A DNA stretch of 14,680 bases, from contig NZ_CAAFOM010000055.1 in the NCBI RefSeq assembly GCF_900764565.1, positions 1 to 14,680 of the forward strand, written 5' to 3'. Position 1 is the stretch's first letter. Every line of letters begins with the position of its first letter. Below the pieces are notes generated by a model. The model was not told the DNA's origin and did no database searches. It worked only from the letters and a program-made list of their open reading frames with translations. This DNA comes from an uncultured Catenibacterium sp. (GTDB lineage Bacteria; Bacillota_I; Bacilli_A; Erysipelotrichales; Coprobacillaceae). A program made the translations under genes and the position numbers. Of this stretch, positions 7,030-14,419 are shown one piece after another.

Positions 7030-7421
7030 TTGAAATGCTGCTTTCTTTATCTATTTGTCTGATGATTGTGATGAATGTCCCCTCTCTTGTACGTTTATTA
7101 AAAGTACCGGTTGTCAATAATAATCAGGATATTGCGGTAGGTGCAAAACAGCTTGCAGATTATCTTCTTGTATCTAAAATCAAGACATATAGTGAAGATG
7201 TGGGTTATTATGATGATAAGGGAGAAGAAAATACTATTATCTTTGAGAAAAGAAGACTTGTTAAGACACCGGGCTATGAAATACTCATTACTGATATTGA
7301 TGATGTAGTGTTTTTTGAGAAGGATGCATATATGTATATGACAATAACAAGAAGAAATCAGAAGTATACATACATGATTTGTGACTTGTATAGAAAGCAG
7401 GAAACTTATGTCGAAGAATAG
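7002..7421 (+). CDS. comGF: Minor competence pseudopilin ComGF, probable ATC start
   Basis: This pseudopilin of 139 residues follows if translation starts at 7002. In this frame the codons from 7002 read ATC then KTQKGFTLIEMLLSLSI, a canonical prepilin signal with cleavage G6/F7 and Glu at mature position 5. The frame is closed by TGA at 6993-6995 and holds no ATG, GTG or TTG before 7035. AAGGAG at 6986-6991 is ten bases before the ATC. Starting at the first ATG (7035) gives 128 residues and removes the cleavage site and part of the helix, which makes little sense for a pseudopilin. The globular domain follows from about residue 35. It overlaps comGE (28 bases) and comGG (14 bases). The identity as comGF is well supported by order; the exact start is the uncertain part. 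Confidence 0.82.
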   Translation: MKTQKGFTLIEMLLSLSICLMIVMNVPSLVRLLKVPVVNNNQDIAVGAKQLADYLLVSKIKTYSEDVGYYDDKGEENTIIFEKRRLVKTPGYEILITDIDDVVFFEKDAYMYMTITRRNQKYTYMICDLYRKQETYVEE

Positions 7422-7776
7422 AGGAAGTGTATTACAGGTAGTATTAGTCATTTTTCTCATATTATTTACAAGTCTCTTTAGTTATTGTACGCTGATGACA
7501 AGACAATATGAATTAACACGTTATCAAAAAATGATGAACGAGCAGAGGCGTATAGAAATATTGTTAAGGCGTCATTGGCGTTCTACTATTGATCAGGATA
7601 TTTTATTAGGGGACACTTTGGAAGTGGAAGATAGTGTTGTTAGCTATACTGTAGATGATGATGGAACTGATTATATTATTGATTGTGAGATCACAACGAA
7701 GTCATATCATTATACAATGCAGGCAAAAATAAATATGGATAGTTTAGATATGCATGCGTGTACATATGGGCATTAA
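7408..7776 (+). CDS. comGG: Competence pseudopilin ComGG-like protein
   Basis: This is a 122-residue protein closing the comG operon. The N-terminus MSKNRGSVLQVVLVIFLILF has a short basic leader, a Gly at 6 and a hydrophobic helix to about 28, but no Glu at mature position 5. A missing Glu is a known feature of GspK-type minor pseudopilins and fits ComGG. The rest is polar, with a basic RRIEILLRRHWR segment and a beta-rich C-terminus. The start is ATG at 7408 with AGGA at 7399-7402; an in-frame GTG at 7381 precedes that site. It overlaps comGF by 14 bases. Family assignment rests mostly on position and N-terminus, since ComGG bodies are poorly conserved. Confidence 0.78.
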   Translation: MSKNRGSVLQVVLVIFLILFTSLFSYCTLMTRQYELTRYQKMMNEQRRIEILLRRHWRSTIDQDILLGDTLEVEDSVVSYTVDDDGTDYIIDCEITTKSYHYTMQAKINMDSLDMHACTYGH

Positions 7777-7787
7777 TGCAAGGATAC

Positions 7788-7816
7788 TTTACTTTATAGA
7801 GGAATTTTGCTATAAT
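7788..7816 (+). promoter_or_regulatory. Promoter of efp
   Basis: TTTACT (7788-7793, 4 of 6) and TATAAT (7811-7816, 6 of 6) are separated by 17 bases. Transcription would start about 25 bases before the efp start codon. No terminator is evident between comGG and this promoter, so comG transcripts may run into efp. Confidence 0.7.
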
Positions 7817-7847
7817 GATGACCGATTAGAAAGGATGAAGTAAAGTT

Positions 7848-8405
7848 ATGATTAATGCAACTGATTTGAGACCAGGAGTAACATTTGAATATGATGGCAA
7901 TCTATATGTTTGTTTAGATTATAGCCACAACAAGACAGCACGTGCTGCAGCTAACATTCGTGTTAAGATGAAGAACATGAGAACAGGAACTACTACTGAA
8001 ATGACATTTGGTAGTAACGCAAAGGTAAAGAAGGCTCAGGTAGAAAAGAGCAAAATGCAGTATTTATATGACAATGGTGGTATGTTAGTATTCATGGATA
8101 ATGAAACATATGACCAGGTTGAAATTCCTGCAGACCGTTTGGAATGGGAAATCAACTTCATGAAACCTTCTGATAATGTAGAAGTAACAAGCTATGAAGG
8201 TGAAATCCTTGGTGTTGCTTTACCAGTCAATGTACCATTTAAGATTATTGAAACTGAAGCAGCAGTTAAAGGTGATACTGCAACAGGTGCAACTAAGTAT
8301 GCAACTATTGAAACAGGTTACCAGATTAAAGTGCCTTTATTCATTGAAGAAGGCGAAATTGTAGTTGTTAATACAGTTGAAGGTAAATATTCAGGAAGAG
8401 CTTAA
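7848..8405 (+). CDS. efp: Translation elongation factor P
   Basis: This is a 185-residue factor that binds between the P and E sites and relieves ribosome stalling at consecutive prolines. The three-domain EF-P layout is complete: an N-terminal KOW-like domain (1-64), then two OB domains, ending with the conserved stretch GDTA..ATKYATIETGYQIKVPLFI..GE. The loop that normally carries the modified Lys reads HNKTARAAANIR, which puts Arg at position 32 (CGT at 7941-7943) and Thr-Ala where Pro-Gly is usual. The start is ATG at 7848; AAGGA at 7831-7835 is its rather distant ribosome-binding site. It stands as a single gene between a promoter and a terminator. No EarP-, EpmA- or YmfI-like modifying enzyme is in the window. 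Confidence 0.97.
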   Translation: MINATDLRPGVTFEYDGNLYVCLDYSHNKTARAAANIRVKMKNMRTGTTTEMTFGSNAKVKKAQVEKSKMQYLYDNGGMLVFMDNETYDQVEIPADRLEWEINFMKPSDNVEVTSYEGEILGVALPVNVPFKIIETEAAVKGDTATGATKYATIETGYQIKVPLFIEEGEIVVVNTVEGKYSGRA

Positions 8406-8419
8406 TCTCTTCCTTTTTT
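8394..8419 (+). terminator. Intrinsic terminator of efp
   Basis: GGAAGAG (8394-8400) and CTCTTCC (8407-8413) form a perfect 7-bp stem followed by six T (8414-8419). The efp stop codon (8403-8405) lies in the loop. Confidence 0.9.
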
Positions 8420-8423
8420 ATTG

Positions 8424-8440
8424 AGTGTTATATCAACACT
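8424..8440. repeat. Inverted repeat at the yqhY promoter (possible operator)
   Basis: AGTGTT (8424-8429) and AACACT (8435-8440) are a perfect 6-bp inverted repeat with a 5-base spacer. It abuts the -35 box of the yqhY promoter and has no T tract, so it looks more like a protein-binding site than a terminator. A chance match is possible. Confidence 0.35.
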
Positions 8441-8468
8441 TGTAATTATTCCTGTTTTCTTATAGAAT
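8440..8468 (+). promoter_or_regulatory. Promoter of yqhY
   Basis: TTGTAA (8440-8445, 4 of 6) and TAGAAT (8463-8468, 5 of 6) are separated by 17 bases, 28 bases before the yqhY start codon. Confidence 0.6.
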
Positions 8469-8496
8469 ATAAGGTAAAGAAAGAAGAGGTAATTTT

Positions 8497-8841
8497 ATGG
8501 CACGTAATGAATATTATACATATAAGGGAAGCCCAATTAATGGCGATATTATGATGAGTGTTCAGGTTTTTGATATTATTACTAAGCAGGTTGCTGCTGA
8601 AGATAAGGATATTAAGCTTGATACTTCAAAAGGTTTTTCTGTTACAGGTACTAAGAATCTTGTGAACTGTACTATTAAAGATAATGAAGTATATATCACA
8701 GTTCATGTTCGTATTAAATATGGTACAAACATTACAGCCAAGACAAAAGAATTACAGAAGAAGATTGCTTCTGGAATTAAAGAAATGGCTGCTGTAACAG
8801 TTAAGAGTGTTGATGTTGTAGTAGAAGCTATTGATTTCTAA
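8497..8841 (+). CDS. yqhY: Asp23/Gls24 family protein YqhY
   Basis: This is a 114-residue Asp23/Gls24 (DUF322) family protein. The pattern of an N-terminal GDIMMSVQVFDIIT segment, a central variable loop, the VYITVHVRIKYGTNI strand and a helix ending in a VKSVDVVVEAI strand is characteristic. In B. subtilis yqhY sits beside accB-accC and affects acetyl-CoA carboxylase activity; here accBC are absent and yqhY lies between efp and nusB with its own promoter and terminator. The start is ATG at 8497 with AGAGGT at 8485-8490. The role in this organism is inferred from the family only. Confidence 0.88.
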   Translation: MARNEYYTYKGSPINGDIMMSVQVFDIITKQVAAEDKDIKLDTSKGFSVTGTKNLVNCTIKDNEVYITVHVRIKYGTNITAKTKELQKKIASGIKEMAAVTVKSVDVVVEAIDF

Positions 8842-8871
8842 AAGCAAGTCTGACTTGCTTTTATTTTTTTT
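8840..8871 (+). terminator. Intrinsic terminator of yqhY
   Basis: AAAAGCAAGT (8840-8849) pairs perfectly with ACTTGCTTTT (8853-8862) across CTG, followed by A and a run of eight T (8864-8871). The TAA stop (8839-8841) overlaps the left arm. Confidence 0.9.
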
Positions 8872-8896
8872 GAACAGGCAAAGAGATGTAAAATCT

Positions 8897-8924
8897 TTTA
8901 TAAAAAGAGTCGATGTGTTAAAAT
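8897..8924 (+). promoter_or_regulatory. Promoter of the nusB-recN operon
   Basis: TAAAAT (8919-8924, 5 of 6) has an upstream TGT (8916-8918), making it an extended -10. TTTATA (8897-8902, 4 of 6) lies 16 bases before it. It follows the yqhY terminator directly and is the only promoter-like site I see for the whole downstream operon. Confidence 0.55.
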
Positions 8925-8952
8925 AAATGAGTATTATGGAGGTCCTTTAAAA

Positions 8953-9357
8953 ATGGAAAAAACAATTAGACAAATCGCTAGAGAAAAAGCAGTTATTGCA
9001 GTATATCAATGGTTAACAGTTGATGCATCTAAGGAAGAACTTAAAGACTATGTTCATGCTGATGAAGCATTAATTGAAGGTAGATCAGCAGAACAGTTCT
9101 GTTACTGGTTGATTGATACAGTTATGGAAAACAAAGGTTCTTATGAAGCTTTATTAAATACTAAGTTAAAGAAAGGATGGTCTTTTGAACGTTTAAATAA
9201 GATGGAACAGGCTATTCTTCTTGTTGCAACATGCGAGCTATTAGAATCAGAATTAGATAAGAGCATTGTTATTAATGAAGCTGTTATTAATGCAAAACAG
9301 TATTGTGATGAAGATTCTTATAAATTCATTAATGGTGTTTTAACTGCAATTGAATGA
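8953..9357 (+). CDS. nusB: Transcription antitermination factor NusB
   Basis: This is a 134-residue all-helical RNA-binding protein that, with NusE (S10), binds boxA and supports antitermination in rRNA operons. The family marks are IAREKAVIAVYQW near the N-terminus, MEQAILLVATCELL in the middle, INEAVINAKQYC, and the C-terminal YKFINGVL. Full length for the family. The start is ATG at 8953 with GGAGG at 8938-8942. It is the first gene of the operon and overlaps xseA by four bases (ATGA), implying coupled translation. Confidence 0.95.
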   Translation: MEKTIRQIAREKAVIAVYQWLTVDASKEELKDYVHADEALIEGRSAEQFCYWLIDTVMENKGSYEALLNTKLKKGWSFERLNKMEQAILLVATCELLESELDKSIVINEAVINAKQYCDEDSYKFINGVLTAIE

Positions 9358-10679
9358 TGGAACGACAATACGTAAGCGTACATGCTTTAAATCGCTATAT
9401 TAAAGCAAAATTAGATAATGACATGCAGCTTCAGACTGTATATATTCGTGGCGAGATATCTAATTATCGTCCACATCCTTCAGGTCATATGTACTTTACT
9501 TTAAAGGATGATCAAACAGAATCATCTATCAGTGCTATTATGTTTGCATCACAGGCACGTTATTTAAATTTTAGATTAAAAGATGGAATGAAGGTATTTA
9601 TTACAGCACAAGTTTCTGTATTTGAAAGAGCAGGAAGATATCAGCTTTATGTCAGAAGTATGCAGGAAGATGGCTTAGGTAATCTCTATCTTCGTTTTAA
9701 TGAGTTAAAGCAGGCCTTAGAAAGAGAAGGTCTCTTTAATGCTATACATAAGAAGGAAATTCCACTTATGCCTAAACGTCTGGCTATTCTTTCAGCTAAA
9801 CAGGGAGCAGCTTTACAGGATGTGTTACGTACACTTCATCAGCGTTATCCATTAATAGAAAGAGATATTTATCCAGTGCCTGTTCAAGGCAGAGATGCTT
9901 ATCAGGTGATTGCTGATACATTGAAAATGGTGGATGAGATGGGCTATTCTACAATTCTTCTTGTAAGAGGTGGAGGTTCTATTGAAGATTTATGGAACTT
10001 TAATGAAGAAGCATTGGCACGTTGTATTTATGATTTAAAAACACCTATTATTACAGGTGTTGGACATGAAACAGATTATACTCTGGTAGATTATGTCAGT
10101 GATTTACGTGCACTTACTCCTACAGCGGCTGCAGTGGCTGCAGTTCCTTCACAGAAAGAACTTTTGAACCATCTTGAGAATAAAATAGTGAGATTATCAA
10201 ATGTGATGAGAAAAACTATTTATTTAGAAAGAAAGAAATTAGAAAAGTATCAGCATTCCTATGTTTTTACTGACCCTTCTAGAATATTCGAAACTAAGTT
10301 CATGAAATTAGATAATATTCAACTCAGATTGAATAATTATAAAATTAGGATTAAACAGCAATCTCGTTATGAAATGCATAAAAAACTAATTCAGCTCAAT
10401 ACGTTGATGAAACAAAAACAATTGATTGAGATAAAAAACATCAGTAATAATAAAGAATTATTGAAATCTCAGTTTACAAATTATTTAAAGAATAAAAAAA
10501 CTTCTTTTTCTTATTCAGTTGAAAAACTTGATTTACTCAGTCCTCTGAAAACAATGCAGAGAGGTTATATTATATCTAAAAAAGATGATCATATTATCAA
10601 GAGTGTTAATGAACTATCACAAAATGATACTGTTACACTTGTTTATGTAGATGGTGAAAAAGAAGCAATAGTGAAGTAG
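9354..10679 (+). CDS. xseA: Exodeoxyribonuclease VII large subunit
   Basis: This is a 441-residue catalytic subunit of exonuclease VII, which degrades single-stranded DNA from both ends and acts in repair. An N-terminal OB fold (about 3-100: YIRGEISNYRPHPSGHMYFTLKD) precedes the catalytic domain, with SAKQGAALQDVL, RGGGSIEDLW (205-214, conserved Asp at 212) and GVGHETD (235-241). A long charged coiled-coil region (about 265-385) binds the small subunits. The end LSPLKTMQRGYII plus a small beta segment is standard. The start is ATG at 9354 overlapping the nusB stop; a second ATG at 9357 is equally possible and changes only one residue. No Shine-Dalgarno is seen, consistent with coupling to nusB. 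Confidence 0.96.
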   Translation: MMERQYVSVHALNRYIKAKLDNDMQLQTVYIRGEISNYRPHPSGHMYFTLKDDQTESSISAIMFASQARYLNFRLKDGMKVFITAQVSVFERAGRYQLYVRSMQEDGLGNLYLRFNELKQALEREGLFNAIHKKEIPLMPKRLAILSAKQGAALQDVLRTLHQRYPLIERDIYPVPVQGRDAYQVIADTLKMVDEMGYSTILLVRGGGSIEDLWNFNEEALARCIYDLKTPIITGVGHETDYTLVDYVSDLRALTPTAAAVAAVPSQKELLNHLENKIVRLSNVMRKTIYLERKKLEKYQHSYVFTDPSRIFETKFMKLDNIQLRLNNYKIRIKQQSRYEMHKKLIQLNTLMKQKQLIEIKNISNNKELLKSQFTNYLKNKKTSFSYSVEKLDLLSPLKTMQRGYIISKKDDHIIKSVNELSQNDTVTLVYVDGEKEAIVK

Positions 10680-10688
10680 GTGATATTG

Positions 10689-10910
10689 ATGGCAGAAAAG
10701 ACATATGAGGAAGCAATGACACGTTTAGATGAAATTATTGATTTATTAGAAAATAATGAAGCATCTCTAGATGAAAGCCTTGATCTTTATAAAGAAGGCG
10801 TGTCACTTGCCGCTTTTTGTGATCAGAAGTTAAAAGATGTTGATCAGGAAGTAACTAAAATATTTGAGGAAAATCAATTAAAAGATTATCTAGGTGATGA
10901 TGATGAATAA
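10689..10910 (+). CDS. xseB: Exodeoxyribonuclease VII small subunit
   Basis: This is a 73-residue helical-hairpin subunit that coats the coiled coil of XseA. TYEEAMTRLDEIIDLLENNEASLDESLDLYKEGVSL is the family signature, spread over residues 5-40. The start is ATG at 10689, placed after TAGGTG (10677-10682); an in-frame GTG at 10680 lies within that ribosome-binding site. It follows xseA by nine bases and overlaps ispA by eight. Confidence 0.95.
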   Translation: MAEKTYEEAMTRLDEIIDLLENNEASLDESLDLYKEGVSLAAFCDQKLKDVDQEVTKIFEENQLKDYLGDDDE

Positions 10911-11751
10911 TATTATTGAAGAAGTAAATGTAAGATTAAAAGAAATCTTATCTTCCTATCGTCCAGGCGCAGTCAAGGAAGCCATGACATATTCAGTAAT
11001 GGCAGGTGGAAAAAGATTAAGACCTCTTCTTTTTATTCAGACTTTACGTGCTTATAGTGTTGATTATCATAAATATATTGATATTGCATGTGCTATTGAA
11101 ATGATTCATACATATTCTCTGATTCATGATGATCTTCCTGGAATGGATAATGATGATTTAAGACGTGGTAAACCAACATGTCATAAACAATTTGATGAGG
11201 CAACTGCAATTCTTGCAGGTGATGCTTTATTAAATGAATCAATGAATGTGATTTTAAGAATGGAATTAGATGATGCACTTAAAGTAGAAGTGTTACGTTA
11301 TTTATATCAGGCTTCTGGACTAGGTGGTATGATTTATGGTCAGCAGCAGGATATGTATTTTGAAACACATACAGCATCACTTGATGAATTACAGGCTATT
11401 CATCATGATAAGACAGGTGCACTTATTTCAGTTCCTATGAAGATTGCAGGATTGATTGCGAAAAAGGAAGATGCTGGTCAGTTAGAAAATATCGGCTTTA
11501 AGCTTGGTCTTGCATTTCAGATTCAGGATGATATTTTAGATGTGACAAGTACAACTGAAACATTAGGTAAAAAAGTCGGCAGTGATATTGCAAATCATAA
11601 GTCTACATATGTTTCATTACTTGGTTTAGAGACTTCTCAAAAACGTGTAGAAGAATTATTTGAAGCATGTTTGACTGATGTTTATGGTTTACAGCTTAAT
11701 CATGGATTGATGATTGAATTATTCCAGATTATTATGAAAAGAGTGAATTAA
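10903..11751 (+). CDS. ispA: Polyprenyl synthetase, farnesyl diphosphate synthase type
   Basis: This is a 282-residue all-trans prenyl diphosphate synthase that condenses isopentenyl diphosphate with allylic diphosphates, giving FPP for undecaprenyl and quinone precursors. GGKRLRP precedes the first Asp-rich motif DDLPGMD (D76, D77, D82), which has the two-residue insertion of bacterial type II FPP synthases. The second Asp-rich motif is QDDILD (D209, D210, D213). The start is ATG at 10903 with AGGTG at 10892-10896; in-frame GTG 10894 and ATGs at 10897 and 10900 lie on or too close to that site. Adjacent dxs supports an isoprenoid role. Geranylgeranyl product length cannot be excluded by eye. 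Confidence 0.93.
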   Translation: MNNIIEEVNVRLKEILSSYRPGAVKEAMTYSVMAGGKRLRPLLFIQTLRAYSVDYHKYIDIACAIEMIHTYSLIHDDLPGMDNDDLRRGKPTCHKQFDEATAILAGDALLNESMNVILRMELDDALKVEVLRYLYQASGLGGMIYGQQQDMYFETHTASLDELQAIHHDKTGALISVPMKIAGLIAKKEDAGQLENIGFKLGLAFQIQDDILDVTSTTETLGKKVGSDIANHKSTYVSLLGLETSQKRVEELFEACLTDVYGLQLNHGLMIELFQIIMKRVN

Positions 11752-13623
11752 ATGGAAATTAAGAAGATTGAGAATCCTCGATTCTTGAAACAATTGAATA
11801 TTGACGAACTGAATCAGTTATCACAGGATATAAGGGATTTTCTAATCGAAAATATTTCTAAAACAGGAGGTCACTTTTCCAGTAATTTAGGTATAGTGGA
11901 ACTTACTGTTGCCCTTCATTATGTATTTGATTCTCCAGAGGATAAATTTCTTTTTGATGTCGGACACCAGGCTTATGTACATAAAATCTTGACTGGTCGT
12001 GCACCTATGTTTACTAAGCTAAAGAAATATGGAGGAATGTGTGGCTTCCAGAATCGTCATGAAAGTATTTATGATCCCTGGGAAGCCGGTCATTCTTCTA
12101 CCACTATATCTGGTGCAACAGGCTTAGCTATTGCGCGTGATCTTAAAAAAGAACAATTTGAAGTAATAAGTATTATTGGAGATGCTGCATTAATGAGTGG
12201 AGAATCTCTAGAAGCTTTGAATTTCCTTGGTGGAATTGATACTAAGGTCATTGTCATATTGAATGACAATAATATGTCTATTTCTCGTAACGTAGGAGGT
12301 TTATCAAACTTCTTATCAGATGTAAGGATGTCATATAAGTATAATCAGGCAAAAAGTAATTATACTGAGATTCTTTCACAATCTGCTGTTGGTCAGAAAA
12401 TCTTTGATATGACAAAACGAGTTAAAGATAAAGTGAAGAGAAAAATCTTACTGGATACGCCGTTTTCCCAGTTTGATTTAGATTATATAGGTCCTGTTGA
12501 TGGACATAATATGGAAGAGTTGATTCGTGCTTTGGAAACAGTAAAAAACTTGGATCATAGTGTTGTCCTCCATGTTTTAACAAAGAAAGGAAAAGGGTAT
12601 GAACCTGCAGAAAAGGATCGTTCAGGTATCTATCACAGTGTAGGTCCTTTTGATATAAGCAAAGGTATTCAGCCTGTATTAGATCAAGAAAGACATTCAT
12701 GGAGTCAATCTGTGAGTGATCATGTCGAGTACTTAATGAATAAACATGATGATATATGTGTCATTACTCCCGCTATGATTACAGGAAGCTGTTTACAGAG
12801 TATCTTTAAAAATCATCCAGACCGCTCATTTGATGTTGGTATTGCAGAAGAACATGCAATGACTCTTGCGGCAGGTCTTTCTCAGGGTGGAGAATTCCCA
12901 TTCTTAAGTATTTATTCTTCCTTCTTCCAACGTGCATATGATCAGCTGAATCATGATATAGCAAGAATGAATCTTCCATGTCTTATTGGTATTGATCGTG
13001 CAGGTTTAGTAGGTGGTGATGGTGCCACACATCATGGTGTTTTTGATATTGGCATTATTGCACCTATTCCTGGTGTTGTTATTATGGCACCTAAGGATGA
13101 AGAAGAAGCGCAAAAAATGATTAATACTGCATATCAAAATAAAGATCATCCTTATGTGATGCGTTATTCAAAAAATAAAGTTATTGATACACACCAACAT
13201 ACTGATGAGACTATAAAATTAGGTGAATGGGAACTAATTAAAGAAACAGAAGATGCAGCTGTCAATGTTGTTACATATGGTGATAATGTACTTGCTGTCT
13301 TAGAAATGGCTGAGACAGATCATCTTCCTATTAATATTATTAATGCAAGATTTATCAAACCAATAGATGAAGGTATGTTAAATAAAATCAGTGATAAACC
13401 AATTATTGTTTATGAAACTGATCTTATGAAGGGTTCTTTGGGTAGTATTATGAGTTTATATTATGAAAAGAATCATATAAATGTTGATATGTCATTTATT
13501 GGAATTGATGATCATTATGTCACTTTTGGAGATAACGAATCCTTATATAAACAGGAACATATTTCGTTGAATGATTTGAAAAATATAATTGAGGAAATAG
13601 AACATGAAGAAAGAAAGAATTGA
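11752..13623 (+). CDS. dxs: 1-deoxy-D-xylulose-5-phosphate synthase
   Basis: This 623-residue thiamine-diphosphate enzyme condenses pyruvate and glyceraldehyde 3-phosphate, the first step of the MEP isoprenoid pathway. Visible motifs in order are GHQAYVHKILTGR (H72), the ThDP-Mg motif around GDAAL (143-147) with NDNNMS (171-176), YIGPVDGHN, GIAEEHAMT with the catalytic-type Glu at 366, and DRAGLVGGDGATHHG. The C-terminal transketolase domain follows. The ThDP motif reads GDA where GDG is usual; everything else is intact and the length is normal. The ATG at 11752 directly follows the ispA stop with no spacer and no strong Shine-Dalgarno, so it is probably coupled to ispA. Confidence 0.95.
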   Translation: MEIKKIENPRFLKQLNIDELNQLSQDIRDFLIENISKTGGHFSSNLGIVELTVALHYVFDSPEDKFLFDVGHQAYVHKILTGRAPMFTKLKKYGGMCGFQNRHESIYDPWEAGHSSTTISGATGLAIARDLKKEQFEVISIIGDAALMSGESLEALNFLGGIDTKVIVILNDNNMSISRNVGGLSNFLSDVRMSYKYNQAKSNYTEILSQSAVGQKIFDMTKRVKDKVKRKILLDTPFSQFDLDYIGPVDGHNMEELIRALETVKNLDHSVVLHVLTKKGKGYEPAEKDRSGIYHSVGPFDISKGIQPVLDQERHSWSQSVSDHVEYLMNKHDDICVITPAMITGSCLQSIFKNHPDRSFDVGIAEEHAMTLAAGLSQGGEFPFLSIYSSFFQRAYDQLNHDIARMNLPCLIGIDRAGLVGGDGATHHGVFDIGIIAPIPGVVIMAPKDEEEAQKMINTAYQNKDHPYVMRYSKNKVIDTHQHTDETIKLGEWELIKETEDAAVNVVTYGDNVLAVLEMAETDHLPINIINARFIKPIDEGMLNKISDKPIIVYETDLMKGSLGSIMSLYYEKNHINVDMSFIGIDDHYVTFGDNESLYKQEHISLNDLKNIIEEIEHEERKN

Positions 13624-14413
13624 TATTTTATGCGTCCAGCAGGGCTTATTTGAGTCTAGAAATCAGGCGCAAAGAGCTATTATGGCAGGCATTGTAAGAG
13701 ATGAAAATGATTATATTGATAAACCTGGAACGAAGATTCCCGTGGATACAAAACTCTTTGTTAAGGGTGAAAAATTAAGATATGTATCTCGTGGTGGTTT
13801 AAAACTCGAAAAAGCTATTGATCTTTATCATTTAGACCTCACAGATGTTATCATGATTGATATTGGATCATCTACTGGTGGTTTTACAGACTGTGCCTTA
13901 CAGCATGGTGCTCAAAAGGTTTATGCAGTGGATGTAGGAACAAATCAGTTAGTATGGAAACTTCGTAACGATGAGCGTGTAGAAGTAATGGAACAATATA
14001 ATTTCCGTTATGCACAGTTAGAAGATTTCAAATATGGTATGCCTACATTTGCCTCTATTGATGTCTCTTTTATTTCTTTAAGACATATGTTCAATGCATT
14101 AAAGAATGTGATTGCGCCAGATGGTGTGATTGTTTCTTTAATCAAGCCTCAGTTTGAAGCAGGAAAAGAGGATGTTGGAAAACATGGTATTGTAAAAGAT
14201 CCAAAGGTCCATAAAAGAGTTATTAAAGAAGTCATTGGCTATGCAAATGATAATGGTTTCTCATTGAAAGGATTAACTTTCTCTCCAATAACTGGTGGGG
14301 AAGGGAATATCGAATTCCTTGGTTATTTTGTGAATGATCATCAAGAAAATAGTGATTATTGTATTGATGACGTTGTCACTGAAGCACATAAACATTTTAA
14401 TGAAAGCAGGTGA
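13604..14413 (+). CDS. tlyA: TlyA/YqxC family rRNA 2'-O-methyltransferase
   Basis: This is a 269-residue SAM-dependent methyltransferase with an N-terminal S4 RNA-binding domain (about 2-62) and an FtsJ-like Rossmann domain. The SAM loop is DIGSSTGGFTD (86-96). The candidate catalytic tetrad K67 (RGGLKL), D153 (SIDVSF), K181 (LIKPQF) and E237 (NIEFLG) is complete. Characterised TlyA proteins methylate cytidines in 16S and/or 23S rRNA and determine capreomycin sensitivity; which site is used here is not visible. Older annotations call it hemolysin A. The start is ATG at 13604 with AGGA at 13592-13595, overlapping dxs by 20 bases. The order dxs-tlyA-recN matches B. subtilis except that argR is missing. 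Confidence 0.94.
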   Translation: MKKERIDILCVQQGLFESRNQAQRAIMAGIVRDENDYIDKPGTKIPVDTKLFVKGEKLRYVSRGGLKLEKAIDLYHLDLTDVIMIDIGSSTGGFTDCALQHGAQKVYAVDVGTNQLVWKLRNDERVEVMEQYNFRYAQLEDFKYGMPTFASIDVSFISLRHMFNALKNVIAPDGVIVSLIKPQFEAGKEDVGKHGIVKDPKVHKRVIKEVIGYANDNGFSLKGLTFSPITGGEGNIEFLGYFVNDHQENSDYCIDDVVTEAHKHFNESR

Positions 14414-14419
14414 TTTTAA

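Noticed and set aside
7098..7460. 120-codon open frame on the minus strand
   Set aside because: It lies opposite comGF and comGG, is low in complexity and rich in Ile/Cys/His as expected from an antisense shadow, and has no homology I recognise.
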